In this document: positions 34,691 through 44,900 of the stretch, one piece after another
How the letters are laid out: each line of letters opens with the position of its first letter
Numbering within the stretch: the stretch's first letter is position 1
Position numbers and translations under genes: made by a program
Origin: an uncultured Prevotellaceae bacterium
GTDB lineage: Bacteria; Bacteroidota; Bacteroidia; Bacteroidales; Bacteroidaceae
NCBI GenBank assembly: GCA_947176895.1
Contig: CAMWSK010000011.1
Coordinates: forward strand, 1 to 64,000
Direction: 5' to 3'
DNA length: 64,000 nt
The notes under the pieces: model-generated
Seen by the model: the letters and a program-made list of their open reading frames with translations, nothing else
Databases searched by the model: none
What the model was told of the DNA's origin: nothing

Positions 34691-36490
34691 TTATTCGTTG
34701 CTATTGTCCGCCATCATGCGACGGTAGAGGATAAACACACGGCTCTTGCGCACAAAACCTACAAACCTTCCGTCCTGCTCCACCACAGGTAATGTCCACG
34801 CACCTGTCCGTTCAAATACACGCACCACATCCTCCATACAATCGTTGATGGTGAGTCTGGACTTGGGCTGAGTCATCAGTTGGGCCACCATCAAGGTGTC
34901 GTATAGCTCTGTGCGGAACATCAGGTGACGGATGTCATCGATGTAGAGTACAGCCTGCAGGCGGTTCTCCGCATCCACCACGGGAAACACATTGTGATGG
35001 CTGACACTGATTTGAGCGATTACCTCGCGAAGCGCCATCTCGGGACGTAACACACGACTGTAACGGTCAAGCACACTTTCCAATGACATGAGCGTGAGGA
35101 TGGCATGGTCCTTGTGGTGCGTAAGCAGTTCGCCGCGGTGTGCCAGACGAGCCGAGTAGATGCCATGAGGTTCGAATATGGAAATGGTGAGATAACTGGC
35201 TATGCTTACGGCAATCAAAGGCATAAAAAGGCCATAGCCTCCGGTGAGTTCCGCGATAAGGAAGATGCCGGTTAGGGGGGCGTGCATCACTCCGGACATG
35301 ATGCCGCACATGCCCAGCATGGCAAAATTGTTTTCCGGGGCGACCACTCCCAACAAGTCGTTCTGATTCCAGATACGCGAGAAGACAAAGCCAGTGATGC
35401 AACCGACGAACAGCGAAGGAGCGAAGGTTCCGCCACATCCACCTCCACCATTGGTTGCCGTGGTGGCGAAAACCTTGAAAATAATCACGAACACAAGGTA
35501 AAGCAACAACAGATTGTCGTGACCATAAAAAAAGCTGTAGTTCATGGCCGTACTCCATTCCTCCGTGCCGCTTCCGTTGAGCAGAAGGTCAATCAGTTCA
35601 TAGCCTTCTCCGTAAAGCGAGGGAAAAAGAAAGATAAGAATGCTGAGCGAGACACTTCCGATGGCGAACCTCATAAAAGGATTCTTTACCTTCTGAAAGA
35701 AATTCTCCAGACTGTCCATCGTCCGCACGAAATAGAGCGATACCAGTCCGCACACGACTCCCAAAGCAATGTAGGCAGGAAAACGCTGGACAGTGAAGTT
35801 CTCCATCAATCGGAAAATAAACATCGTGCCGGTGCCGTTTACGGCAAAGGTGATTCCCGCGGCTGTGACACAACTGACCAAGAGGGGCAACAGGGAACCC
35901 ATCGTGAGGTCTATCATCAGCACCTCGAACACGAATACCAACCCGGCAATAGGCGCTTTGAAAACCGCGGCAACGGCTCCGGCGGCACCACATCCCACAA
36001 GGAGCATCATCTGACGCGAGTTAATCCGGAAAAGACGCCCGAGATTGGAACCGATGGCGCTGCCGGTAAGCACGATAGGAGCCTCTGCACCCACCGAACC
36101 GCCAAAACCGATGGTTATGGCCGAGGCAACGACGCTGGAATAACAATTGTGTGCCTTGATGGTACTTTGCTTACGTGCAATGGCAAACAATATCTTGGTA
36201 ATGCCATGTCCTATGTCGTCACGCACCACGTAACGGATGAAAAGCATGGTAAGCAGAATGCCCACTGCAGGATAGATAAGCAGAAGGTAATGACTTTGTT
36301 GGATGGGAAGATGATGAGTGAGCACATACCGAATCTGACTGATGAGCCACTTCAGCAGCAAACCAGCACCGGCTGTAAGCACGCCGATGACGAAGGCCAA
36401 AAACAACAGAAAGTTCTTCTCCTTGAAATGTCGGCGTCGCCATGCCAACAGACGAATAATAAAATAATCAGTAAGAGTGCGCTGTTTCAT
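34691..36490 (-). CDS. ClC-family chloride channel/transporter with CBS domains
   Basis: A 599-residue membrane protein of the ClC family. The selectivity-filter signatures are present: GFGGSVGAEAPIVLTGSAIG (equivalent to GREGP, keeping the gating glutamate), GGGCGGTFAPSLFVGCITG and the C-terminal half of the antiparallel repeat. From about residue 460 a pair of CBS domains follows (VISQISVSHHNVFPVVDAEN-like and GAWTLPVVEQDGRFVGFVRK), which bind adenine nucleotides in other members. It is flanked by sua5 upstream (20 bases) and fmt downstream, both translation genes, and probably co-transcribed. Channel or H+/Cl- exchanger cannot be told. Confidence 0.92.
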   Translation of the reverse strand: MKQRTLTDYFIIRLLAWRRRHFKEKNFLLFLAFVIGVLTAGAGLLLKWLISQIRYVLTHHLPIQQSHYLLLIYPAVGILLTMLFIRYVVRDDIGHGITKILFAIARKQSTIKAHNCYSSVVASAITIGFGGSVGAEAPIVLTGSAIGSNLGRLFRINSRQMMLLVGCGAAGAVAAVFKAPIAGLVFVFEVLMIDLTMGSLLPLLVSCVTAAGITFAVNGTGTMFIFRLMENFTVQRFPAYIALGVVCGLVSLYFVRTMDSLENFFQKVKNPFMRFAIGSVSLSILIFLFPSLYGEGYELIDLLLNGSGTEEWSTAMNYSFFYGHDNLLLLYLVFVIIFKVFATTATNGGGGCGGTFAPSLFVGCITGFVFSRIWNQNDLLGVVAPENNFAMLGMCGIMSGVMHAPLTGIFLIAELTGGYGLFMPLIAVSIASYLTISIFEPHGIYSARLAHRGELLTHHKDHAILTLMSLESVLDRYSRVLRPEMALREVIAQISVSHHNVFPVVDAENRLQAVLYIDDIRHLMFRTELYDTLMVAQLMTQPKSRLTINDCMEDVVRVFERTGAWTLPVVEQDGRFVGFVRKSRVFILYRRMMADNSNE

Positions 36491-36510
36491 TCTGCTTACA
36501 ATGGTCTTCG

Positions 36511-37080
36511 CTATTTTCTGATCACTGTAACCTCTCCCTTAAGGCCGAGTTTCACGATACTTGAAGGTTTGTGTGGCTTGGTGTCTCCACGGCGGAACTG
36601 CACCACATAGTCCATCCGGTCGATGATTTCCTGAGAAATCTCACGAAAATAGCGGGCTGTGGGCTCGCCACTGATGTTGGCGCTGGTACTCACCAAAGGT
36701 TTTTGCAGACGATAGCACAGCTGACGGGAAAACTCCTCCCGAGTGACACGTACGCCCAAACTGCCGTCCTCTGCCAACAGCGACGGAGCCACACCGTTCG
36801 CATCGGGCAGAATGACGGTGAGAGGTTCGGTGGCGCAATCCATCAAGTCCCATGCCACATCAGGCACCGTGCGGAAGTATCGCTGTATGCGATCGGGGGT
36901 GTCCACCAGGCAAAGCATACTCTTGGCATCGCATCTCTTCTTTATCTCGTATACGCGCCGCACGGCCTCTTCGTTGGTGGCATCACACCCTATACCCCAG
37001 ACCGTATCGGTGGGATACAGAATCACCCCACCCTTTTTCAGCACGTCCACAGCGTTTTTAATGTCTATCTCACAATTCAT
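36511..37080 (-). CDS. L-threonylcarbamoyladenylate synthase (Sua5/YrdC/YwlC)
   Basis: It makes threonylcarbamoyl-AMP, the first step of t6A modification at position 37 of ANN-reading tRNAs. From the ATG at 37080 the product has 189 residues. Hallmarks are LKKGGVILYPTDTVWGIGCD, the basic KKRCDAKSMLCLV pocket, and VSTSANISGEPT. A longer frame reaches back to 37242, but the -7 box at 37104-37111 would then lie inside the gene, so the short form is chosen. It is the first gene of the run with clc and fmt. Confidence 0.93.
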   Translation of the reverse strand: MNCEIDIKNAVDVLKKGGVILYPTDTVWGIGCDATNEEAVRRVYEIKKRCDAKSMLCLVDTPDRIQRYFRTVPDVAWDLMDCATEPLTVILPDANGVAPSLLAEDGSLGVRVTREEFSRQLCYRLQKPLVSTSANISGEPTARYFREISQEIIDRMDYVVQFRRGDTKPHKPSSIVKLGLKGEVTVIRK

Positions 37081-37103
37081 TGCTATATCGATATTGATAG
37101 ATA

Positions 37104-37135
37104 CAAAGATAAGTATTTCCCTTAAATCGTACAAA
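37104..37135 (-). promoter_or_regulatory. Promoter of sua5-clc-fmt
   Basis: On the minus strand TTTG (37135-37132), exactly 20 bases, then TATCTTTG (37111-37104). The ATG at 37080 follows after 23 bases. Confidence 0.8.
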
Positions 37136-37216
37136 TCATGTGTTAAAAAATAATGTGTCGGGGCTAATTCTCGAAAAAATGAAGTAAATTCGTGGAGCGA
37201 AACTTGTGTTCGCAGA

Positions 37217-37741
37217 ATGAAGACAATGAAAGAAAGAGACATTATTAAAATTAAACACTATGATTCTCCGTGTGGCGCGATGGTGCTTGGCTCGTTGGAT
37301 GACAGACTTTGTCTGTGTGACTGGATGAACGAGAAGCATCATAAAAAAGTAAAGAAGCGTTTGGAGAGACTGCTTCATGCCAATTTGGAAACAGGTATAT
37401 CTGACATTCTTGAGCAGGCCACCGAAGAACTTGATGAGTTTTTTGCGGGAATGCGCAGAGAGTTTGACATACCATTGCTTATGGTGGGTACGGACATGCA
37501 GCAGTGTGTGTGGCAGGAACTGCAAAGGACACCCTATGGGACAACCATATCATACAAAGAACTGGCAACACGGATGGGCAGACCTGAAGCCATTCGTGCG
37601 GTAGCGAATGCTGTGGGAAACAATGCACTCTCCCTCTTTGTGCCCTGCCATCGCATCATCGGAAGCGACAACACGCTGACAGGCTATGCAGGCGGGCTGG
37701 CAGCCAAGCGAATGCTTTTGAAATTAGAGGGCGCGTTATAA
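37217..37741 (+). CDS. ogt: Methylated-DNA--protein-cysteine methyltransferase
   Basis: A 174-residue suicide repair protein that takes O6-methyl from guanine onto its own cysteine. The active site FVPCHRIIGS has Cys144, preceded by TPYGTTISYKELA and the helix-turn-helix segment with RAVANAVGNN that holds the arginine finger. The YAGGLAAKRMLLKLEG tail closes the domain. It is monocistronic, divergent from sua5, with a bidirectional terminator shared with prfC. Confidence 0.95.
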   Translation: MKTMKERDIIKIKHYDSPCGAMVLGSLDDRLCLCDWMNEKHHKKVKKRLERLLHANLETGISDILEQATEELDEFFAGMRREFDIPLLMVGTDMQQCVWQELQRTPYGTTISYKELATRMGRPEAIRAVANAVGNNALSLFVPCHRIIGSDNTLTGYAGGLAAKRMLLKLEGAL

Positions 37742-37767
37742 TAATAAAGGTGTCCTAATACACAGAG

Positions 37768-37806
37768 CAGCGCGACAATCCTCAAAAGATTGTCGCGCTG
37801 TTGCGT
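37768..37806. terminator. Bidirectional terminator between ogt and prfC
   Basis: CAGCGCGACAATC (37768-37780) and GATTGTCGCGCTG (37788-37800) are perfect complements with a seven-base loop, between convergent genes. A T-rich TTGCGTTTTT tail lies on the plus side. Confidence 0.85.
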
Positions 37807-37827
37807 TTTTGTCTGTGTAGGTATTAC

Positions 37828-39396
37828 CTAAAATTCGCTTGTTTCGTGAAACTTGATGTGCTCGAAATCCTGCTGGGCCATAGAAAGAACATAGCCCGAA
37901 TCGGCAAGAAACACATCACGCCCGTCGCGATCCTTGGCCATGTACTGGTACTTGCGCTTCTTGAAATTCTCCAACTCCTGCTCATTGTCAGTCTCAATCC
38001 AGCAGGCCTTGTAGAGAGAAACCGGCTCCCAACGACACTTGGCTCCATATTCATTCTCCAGACGATACTGGATGACTTCAAACTGAAGTTGTCCCACCGT
38101 GCCGATAAGTTTGCGGCCGTTATATTGATTGACGAACAACTGGGCCACGCCCTCGTCCATCAATTGATTGATACCCTTTTCCAATTGCTTCGTTTTCATC
38201 GGGTCGGCATTCTCGATGTATTTGAACATCTCGGGCGAGAACGAGGGCATTCCGCGAAAATGGAGTTGCTCCCCTTCGGTAAGTGTGTCGCCGATTTTGA
38301 AAATACCGTTGTCGGGCAAACCTACGATATCGCCCGGCCAAGCCTCATCGATGGTTTCTTTCCGCTGAGCCATGAACTGTGTGGGACTGGAGAAGCGCAC
38401 CTGTTTGCCGTTCCTGACATGCAAATAGGGAGCATTACGCACGAATTTTCCCGAACACACCTTACAGAACGCGGTACAAGAACGGTGGTTGGGATCAATG
38501 TTTGCGGTAATCTTGAACACAAAGCCCGTAAATTTGGGTTCATCGGGACAAACCTCCCGCTCCACGGCCATCACCGGACGAGGTGAGGGTGCTATCTCCA
38601 CAAAGCAATCAAGCAGTTCCTGTACGCCGAAGTTGTTGAGAGCCGAACCGAAAAAGACAGGAGCGATTTTGGCATCAAGGTAATCATCCACGTTAAATTC
38701 GGGGTATACACCATCCACCAACTCAAGGTCTTCGCGCAGTTTGGCCGCATCCTGCTCACCCACCTGCTCGTCCAGTTCTTGGCCCGTGATGTCAACGTTC
38801 ACTTTCTCCGTCACATGTTGCTTGTCCGGCGTGAAGAGGTTTAGGTTCTGTTCATAGATATTGTACACTCCTTTGAAACGCACTCCCTGATTGATGGGCC
38901 AGCTCAAGGGGCGCACGCCTATCTGAAGTTCCTCCTCCAACTCGTCAAGAAGGTCGAAAGGGTCACGTCCCTCACGGTCCATCTTGTTCACAAACACTAT
39001 TACGGGAGTGTTGCGCATGCGGCAAACGGACATCAGCTTTCTGGTCTGTGCCTCCACACCCTTTGCGCTGTCCACCACGATAATCACGGAATCCACTGCA
39101 GTGAGTGTGCGGAACGTGTCCTCGGCAAAATCCTGGTGACCTGGCGTGTCAAGGATATTCACCTTATAGTCGTGATAGTCAAACTCCATCACAGAGGTGG
39201 TCACACTGATACCGCGCTGTTTTTCTATCTCCATCCAGTCGCTGGTCGCACTCTTCTTGATTTTGTTGCTCTTCACGGCACCGGCCACTTGTATCTGGCC
39301 GCCGAAGAGCAAAAGTTTCTCTGTAAGTGTGGTTTTTCCCGCATCGGGGTGCGAGATGATGGCAAAGGTCCTGCGTCTTTCTATTTCCTTATTCAT
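37828..39396 (-). CDS. prfC: Peptide chain release factor 3
   Basis: RF3 is the GTPase that recycles RF1/RF2 from the ribosome after termination. The 522-residue protein has G1 [16 protein letters not shown], the effector-loop region [16 protein letters not shown]3 DTPGHQDF and G4 [12 protein letters not shown]. Its length is the norm. It is last in a minus-strand run with a LysE-type exporter and a DUF4924 protein; its start overlaps the DUF4924 stop by four bases. Confidence 0.97.
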   Translation of the reverse strand: MNKEIERRRTFAIISHPDAGKTTLTEKLLLFGGQIQVAGAVKSNKIKKSATSDWMEIEKQRGISVTTSVMEFDYHDYKVNILDTPGHQDFAEDTFRTLTAVDSVIIVVDSAKGVEAQTRKLMSVCRMRNTPVIVFVNKMDREGRDPFDLLDELEEELQIGVRPLSWPINQGVRFKGVYNIYEQNLNLFTPDKQHVTEKVNVDITGQELDEQVGEQDAAKLREDLELVDGVYPEFNVDDYLDAKIAPVFFGSALNNFGVQELLDCFVEIAPSPRPVMAVEREVCPDEPKFTGFVFKITANIDPNHRSCTAFCKVCSGKFVRNAPYLHVRNGKQVRFSSPTQFMAQRKETIDEAWPGDIVGLPDNGIFKIGDTLTEGEQLHFRGMPSFSPEMFKYIENADPMKTKQLEKGINQLMDEGVAQLFVNQYNGRKLIGTVGQLQFEVIQYRLENEYGAKCRWEPVSLYKACWIETDNEQELENFKKRKYQYMAKDRDGRDVFLADSGYVLSMAQQDFEHIKFHETSEF

Positions 39397-39926
39397 AATT
39401 CCAATGTTCCTTCTTTATCTTTTTTATAAGCATCGCTCAGCATGTGCAGCATTTGTTTCACGGGCAAGAGTGCGGCTTCGGTCTGGGTGCTGATTTCCTT
39501 TTTTTGCAGACGAAGCATCATCACGCCGTAAAGGGCATCGAGGCATGTCTCCAACTCACCCTTCTGTGCATCGCCGCGCCGGCGCAAGTCTACGATGGAG
39601 GGAAGGGCTTTCTGATAAGCCGACACATAAAAAGGATGTTTGGGTGAGTTTAAAAGCTCGTGATGAAGGTCGGTCAACAGAATCAGCGTCCCCTTGTTCA
39701 TCTGCAGATGTCCGTTTTCCCGGCATCCCTCCTCGCGCATCATACAGCAAAGATCCGCCAGCCATCGGGCCTCCTTTGCCCGTTCTTCCTCGGGAAAGCG
39801 TGATGCGTATTCCTGCGCCAGGCGTTCCTCATCCAGTTCATACGCACGCAGGATATCCTCCACTTGCCACATATAGAGCAGATATTCGCACACGCTTTCA
39901 TCCTTAAGTCGTTTTGCTATGAACAC
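39393..39926 (-). CDS. DUF4924 family protein
   Basis: A 177-residue, probably all-helical cytoplasmic protein. The opening [28 protein letters not shown] (read in parts) is characteristic of the Bacteroidetes-only DUF4924 family, whose function I do not know. The start is GTG at 39926; no in-frame ATG fits the family N-terminus. It is translationally coupled to prfC by a four-base overlap and lies 18 bases after the LysE-type gene, so a link with translation termination is possible but unproven. Confidence 0.8.
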   Translation of the reverse strand: MFIAKRLKDESVCEYLLYMWQVEDILRAYELDEERLAQEYASRFPEEERAKEARWLADLCCMMREEGCRENGHLQMNKGTLILLTDLHHELLNSPKHPFYVSAYQKALPSIVDLRRRGDAQKGELETCLDALYGVMMLRLQKKEISTQTEAALLPVKQMLHMLSDAYKKDKEGTLEL

Positions 39927-39944
39927 AACCTTGTCATTTAAAAG

Positions 39945-40604
39945 TTAATACAGCGTCTTACCACGCAATGTAAAATAGAAGCCGAAGAGACTTACTCCCA
40001 TCACTACCAATCCGATGATGCGGCTCAGATAGAGCAATCCCCCATCACGGAACTTGTTTCCCACACGGTTAATGCCATAGGTAAGTGTATACCACCACAG
40101 CAGAGCTCCACACAATAAAGCCACATATCCCGCCATTTGCTCGAAAAGGCGACCGGGAGAAACAAAGCCAAAGCGGGCAAACAAGGCCAGATACAATAAT
40201 ACAATCAGCGGATTGCCAAGCGTCAGCAGGAACCCCGTCGCTGCATTCTGCACCAGATTGCCGCGTCTGTTCGACGGAGCGTGCACACGCCGTTCGGGAT
40301 GGCTGCGGAAGACATACACACCGAAACCGAACATCAAAGCGGCTCCCACCAATTGAAACCAGTAAGATGTATCGGGGCGGTTCAGGAAATCCATCACCAA
40401 CCGCAATCCGGCTCCGGCGATGACGGCATAAATCAGGTCGCAGAAAGCCACACCAACGCCCGTTGCCATACCATACGAACGCCCTTTGTTGAGCGTACGC
40501 TGCACGGTGAGCACGCCTGCCGGCCCCAACGGTACTGAGGAAGCGATGCCAATCACCAGCCCCTTGAATGCCATGTCCAGCGTATCGGGAGTTGAAACAT
40601 TCAT
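39945..40604 (-). CDS. LysE/RhtB family exporter
   Basis: A 219-residue inner-membrane protein with about six hydrophobic segments. The LysE signature SVPLGPAGVLTVQRTLNKGR sits near the N-terminus and FLLTLGNPLIVLLYLALFAR mid-protein, both typical of amino acid exporters. The ATG at 40604 is chosen over one at 40637, because a TATCTTTG -7 box at 40635-40642 overlaps the upstream one. The substrate is unknown. First gene of the run leading to DUF4924 and prfC. Confidence 0.88.
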   Translation of the reverse strand: MNVSTPDTLDMAFKGLVIGIASSVPLGPAGVLTVQRTLNKGRSYGMATGVGVAFCDLIYAVIAGAGLRLVMDFLNRPDTSYWFQLVGAALMFGFGVYVFRSHPERRVHAPSNRRGNLVQNAATGFLLTLGNPLIVLLYLALFARFGFVSPGRLFEQMAGYVALLCGALLWWYTLTYGINRVGNKFRDGGLLYLSRIIGLVVMGVSLFGFYFTLRGKTLY

Positions 40605-40634
40605 TCTTTTTTCTCTCTTTATGCAATGCGGGTG

Positions 40635-40642
40635 CAAAGATA
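40635..40642 (-). promoter_or_regulatory. -7 box of the lysE-DUF4924-prfC run
   Basis: TATCTTTG on the minus strand, 30 bases before the ATG at 40604. It decides the start codon because it covers the alternative ATG. Confidence 0.65.
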
Positions 40643-40732
40643 TAAAAAAAATCCCACATCCTATAGCTTATAACTTACAAGTATTTCCTATCTTTGCATA
40701 GCAACTTTTAACCTTAACGAAAGAACAATAAC

Positions 40733-41698
40733 ATGACAAGCGAGAAGAAACCTTATGTGATTGGATTGGATTTAGGCGGCACCAACTCTGTATTCGGCAT
40801 TGTGGACGCCAATGGATATGTAGTGGAGCAGGTGAGTGTAAAGACTGCCGGACACGGTCCCGAACCCCAACACTACGTAAGTGATTGTGTGGAGGCCCTG
40901 ATGCCTGCTATTGAGAAAGTGGGAGGATTAGGTAATATACAAGGTATGGGTATCGGAGCGCCCAACGCCAACTACTACACCGGATGCATTGAGTTTGCCC
41001 CCAACCTGCCTTGGAGCGGCACCAACATTCCTCTTGCCGACCTGTTCAGCAAGGCGTTGGGCGGTCTGCGCGTGACCATCACCAATGATGCCAATGCAGC
41101 CGCACAGGGCGAGATGATGTATGGTCTGGCCAAAGACATGAAGAATTTTATAATGATTACGTTGGGCACAGGCGTGGGAAGCGGTATCGTATGCGACGGA
41201 AAACTGGTATATGGCAGCGACGGGTTGGCCGGAGAGTTGGGCCACGTGGTGGTGGAACCCAACGGACGTCAGTGCGGCTGCGGACGAAAAGGTTGTCTGG
41301 AAACCTATTGCTCGGCTACGGGTGTGGCACGCACTGCGCGACAGATTCTCACCGAAACCGACGAGCCATCACTGCTCCGCAACATCCCTTTGACCGAGTT
41401 GGAAAGCAAAGATGTGAGCATCGCTGCCAACCAGGGTGATAAAGTGGCCAAGGAAATCATGGATTTCACCGGACATATGCTGGGCATCGCATGTTCCAAC
41501 TTCGCGTGCTTCAACAGCCCCGAGGCGTTTATCTTTTTCGGCGGACTTACAAAGGCTGGCGATTTGCTGATGAAGCCCATCAAGGAAGCCTATGACGAGA
41601 ACGTCCTGAAATGCTATGCCGGCAAGGCCCGCTTCTATGTGAGCGAACTGGACGATGCCAAAGCTGCCATCCTGGGTGCCAGTTCCCTGGGTTGGTAA
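40733..41698 (+). CDS. ROK family glucokinase
   Basis: A 321-residue sugar kinase that phosphorylates glucose (or a related sugar) with ATP. GLDLGGTNSVFGIVD is the phosphate-1 loop, ITNDANAAAQGE holds the catalytic Asp, and GHVVVEPNGRQCGCGRKGCLE (read in parts) is the ROK zinc site with its cysteines. ITLGTGVGSGIV is the phosphate-2 motif. A TATCTTTG box at 40689-40696 precedes it. It is monocistronic with a terminator at 41725-41764. Confidence 0.92.
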   Translation: MTSEKKPYVIGLDLGGTNSVFGIVDANGYVVEQVSVKTAGHGPEPQHYVSDCVEALMPAIEKVGGLGNIQGMGIGAPNANYYTGCIEFAPNLPWSGTNIPLADLFSKALGGLRVTITNDANAAAQGEMMYGLAKDMKNFIMITLGTGVGSGIVCDGKLVYGSDGLAGELGHVVVEPNGRQCGCGRKGCLETYCSATGVARTARQILTETDEPSLLRNIPLTELESKDVSIAANQGDKVAKEIMDFTGHMLGIACSNFACFNSPEAFIFFGGLTKAGDLLMKPIKEAYDENVLKCYAGKARFYVSELDDAKAAILGASSLGW

Positions 41699-41724
41699 CA
41701 AATTAACGGAATTCGTTTTAATAC

Positions 41725-41764
41725 ACGCCATGGCGATTCAAACAAATTGCCATGGCGTTTTTTT
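41725..41764 (+). terminator. Terminator of the glucokinase gene
   Basis: ACGCCATGGC (41725-41734) and GCCATGGCGT (41749-41758) are perfect complements followed by seven Ts. Confidence 0.88.
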
Positions 41765-41782
41765 CTCTTTTTGGTCTTCCTA

Positions 41783-41848
41783 CAAAAACATGTTCATGTT
41801 TTCAAAAAACGTGTTCATGTTTTTGAAATTCATGTTCATGTTTTTTTT
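41783..41848. repeat. Phased palindrome array 6 (3 units)
   Basis: Centres are at 41793/41794, 41814/41815 and 41835/41836, exactly 21 bp apart. Cores are CATGT/TCATG, CGTGT/TCATG and CATGT/TCATG with A- and T-runs. The array lies between the glucokinase terminator and the purL promoter, in a tandem intergenic space, so it is not tied to convergent or divergent gene order. Confidence 0.85.
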
Positions 41849-41917
41849 GAAACAACCAAACCATTCCGCCCCTTTTCTTTTTCCCGCAAGCCCACCTATT
41901 TTATTATAATGTATTTT

Positions 41918-41947
41918 TTGGCATAATGTGATTTATTTGTACCTTTG
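41918..41947 (+). promoter_or_regulatory. Promoter of purL-chrA
   Basis: TTG at 41918-41920, a 19-base spacer and TACCTTTG at 41940-41947. The ATG at 41972 is 24 bases further. Confidence 0.75.
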
Positions 41948-41971
41948 CGGGGTATATAAATCAAAAAAGAA

Positions 41972-44900
41972 ATGTCCCCGATTATGGCAATTACCTTTTT
42001 CAAAACCCCTGAGAGAAATATTATCGCCACACAAAGCGACCATCTGCTCACCCCGGAGGAAATCGAAAAATTGTGCTGGCTCTATGGAGGAGCCACCTCT
42101 TTGACAGACATGCGGCTTGACGGCTGGTTCATCGGTCCCCGCCGAGAGATGATCACCCCTTGGAGTACAAACGCCGTGGAGATTACCCAAAACATGAACA
42201 TTTCCGGCATCATGCGCATCGAGGAGTATTTCCCTGTAAGCTCGGCAGAGGCAGACCACGACCCCATGCTGCAACGCATGTACGAGGGTCTGAACCAGGA
42301 CATCTTCACCGTAAACCTGCAGCCGGCAGCCATTCAGATGATTGAGAATCTGGATGAATACAACGAGCAGGAGGGTCTGGCCCTAAGCCCCGAGGAGATT
42401 GCCTACCTCCATGATGTGGAGAAGCAACTGGGCCGCAAACTCACCGACAGCGAGGTGTTCGGCTTCGCACAAATCAACAGCGAGCACTGCCGTCACAAAA
42501 TCTTCGGCGGAACCTTCATTATCGACGGCGAGGAAAAGACTTCAAGCCTCTTCGCCATGATTAAAAAGACCACGCAGGAGAATCCCCACAAAATTATTTC
42601 CGCCTATAAAGATAATGTGGCCTTCGCCGAGGGACCCGTCATCGAGCAGTTCGCACCCGTGGACCACTCCACCAGCGACTATTTTATAATCAAAGATATA
42701 GAGAGCGTTATCAGCATTAAAGCTGAAACTCATAATTTCCCCACTACCGTGGAGCCTTTCAACGGCGCGTCCACGGGTACTGGCGGTGAGATACGCGACC
42801 GTATGGGTGGCGGTGTAGGCTCATGGCCCATTGCAGGCACAGCCGTATATATGACTTCCTATCCCCGCACAGATGCCGACCGCGAATGGGAACAGATACT
42901 GCCTGTGCGTAAATGGCTCTATCAGACTCCCGAGCAAATCCTCATCAAGGCCAGCAACGGTGCCAGCGACTTCGGCAACAAGTTCGGCCAGCCCTTGATT
43001 ACAGGTTCCGTGCTCACCTTTGAGCATCAGGAAAACGGCGAGAAATACGGGTACGACAAGGTAATCATGCTTGCCGGCGGTGTGGGTTACGGCACCAAGC
43101 GTGACTGTCTGAAAGGCGAGCCCAAGAAGGGAAACAAGATTGTGGTGGTCGGTGGTGAAAACTACCGCATCGGACTGGGCGGCGGCAGCGTGAGCAGTGT
43201 GGATACGGGCCGTTACAGCAGCGGTATCGAGTTGAACGCCGTGCAGCGTGCCAACCCCGAGATGCAAAAACGCGCCTGCAACCTGGTGCGTGCCCTCTGT
43301 GAAGAGGATGTGAACCCCGTGGTGAGCATCCACGACCACGGCAGTGCCGGCCACGTGAATTGTCTCAGCGAACTGGTGGAGGAATGCGGCGGTCTGATTG
43401 ACATGAAGAATCTGCCCGTGGGTGACAAGACCCTTTCGGCCAAAGAAATCATTGCCAACGAAAGCCAAGAGCGTATGGGTCTGCTGATTCAGGAGGAGCA
43501 TCTGGAACATGTGCGCAAGATTGCCGAACGCGAGCGTGCACCCATGTATGTGGTGGGCGAAACCACAGGCGATGCCCATTTTGCCTTTGAGCAAGCCGAT
43601 GGTGTTCGTCCCTTCGATTTGGATGTGGCACAGATGTTCGGTCACTCGCCCAAGACCGTCATGCGCGACAACACCAAGGTTCGCACCTATGAAAATGTGA
43701 CATATAGCGCCGCCGAGCTGCAGGAATACGTGAACCGTGTGCTGCAACTGGAGGCCGTGGCTTGTAAAGACTGGTTGACTAACAAGGTGGACCGTAGCGT
43801 GACAGGTAAGGTGGCACGCCAACAATGCCAGGGTGAAATCCAGTTGCCCCTGAGCGACTGCGGCGTGGTAGCCCTCGACTATCGTGGTCGCAAGGGCATC
43901 GCCACGGCACTGGGTCATGCTCCCCAGGCCGCTTTGGCCGACCCCGCAGCCGGCAGTGTGCTGAGCGTGGCCGAGAGCCTGACCAATATCGTGTGGGCGC
44001 CACTGAGCCAAGGGCTGGACAGCGTGAGCCTGAGCGCCAACTGGATGTGGCCCTGCCGCTCTCAGGAGGGCGAGGACGCACGTCTGTATCAGGGTGTTGA
44101 GGCGCTCAGTAATTTCTGCTGCGCACTGAAGATTAACGTGCCTACGGGTAAGGACAGCCTGTCTATGACCCAGAAATATCCCGACGGCGAGAAAGTTATC
44201 AGCCCGGGAACCGTGATTGTCACCAGCGGCGGCGAGGTGAGTGACATACGCAAGGTGGTGAGTCCCGTGATGCAAAACGACCCAACATCTGCCATATATC
44301 ACATTGACTTTTCATTCGACCGGCTTCGTCTGGGCGGCTCAGCCTTTGCACAGAGTCGCGGCAAGATAGGTAGCGATGTGCCTACCGTAAAAGACACGGA
44401 TTACTTCCGTTCGGCCTTCAACGCCGTGCAGCAGTGCATCGAGGAGGGTATCCTGCTGGCCGGTCACGATATTTCCGCCGGCGGTCTCATCACCACCCTA
44501 TTGGAGATGAACTTCGCCAACACAGACGGCGGCATGAAGATTAATCTCGACGGCTTCAAGAACGAAGACGTGGTGAAGGTGTTGTTTGCCGAGAATCCGG
44601 GTGTTGTGGTTCAGGTAGCCGACAAGAACAAGAAACGCTTCCTGGAGATTCTGTCCGAGGCCGGCGTAAGTTGTCTGTTGCTCGGTGCTCCTCAGGAAGA
44701 GCGTGTGATAGAGATTGAGCACGAAGGTGCCGAATATTTGTTTGAAATCGACTACCTGCGTGATGTGTGGTACAGCACCAGCTATCTGCTCGACCGCAAT
44801 CAAAGCCATAACGGAAAAGCCAAAGAACGCTTCGAGAACTATAAGAAGCAACCCTTGGAGATGGCCTTCAACAAGGACTTCTCCGGCACACTGGCCCAAT

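Noticed and set aside
37081-37242. N-terminal extension of the Sua5 protein
   Set aside because: A perfect TTTG-N20-TATCTTTG promoter lies within it and family homology starts only after the ATG at 37080.
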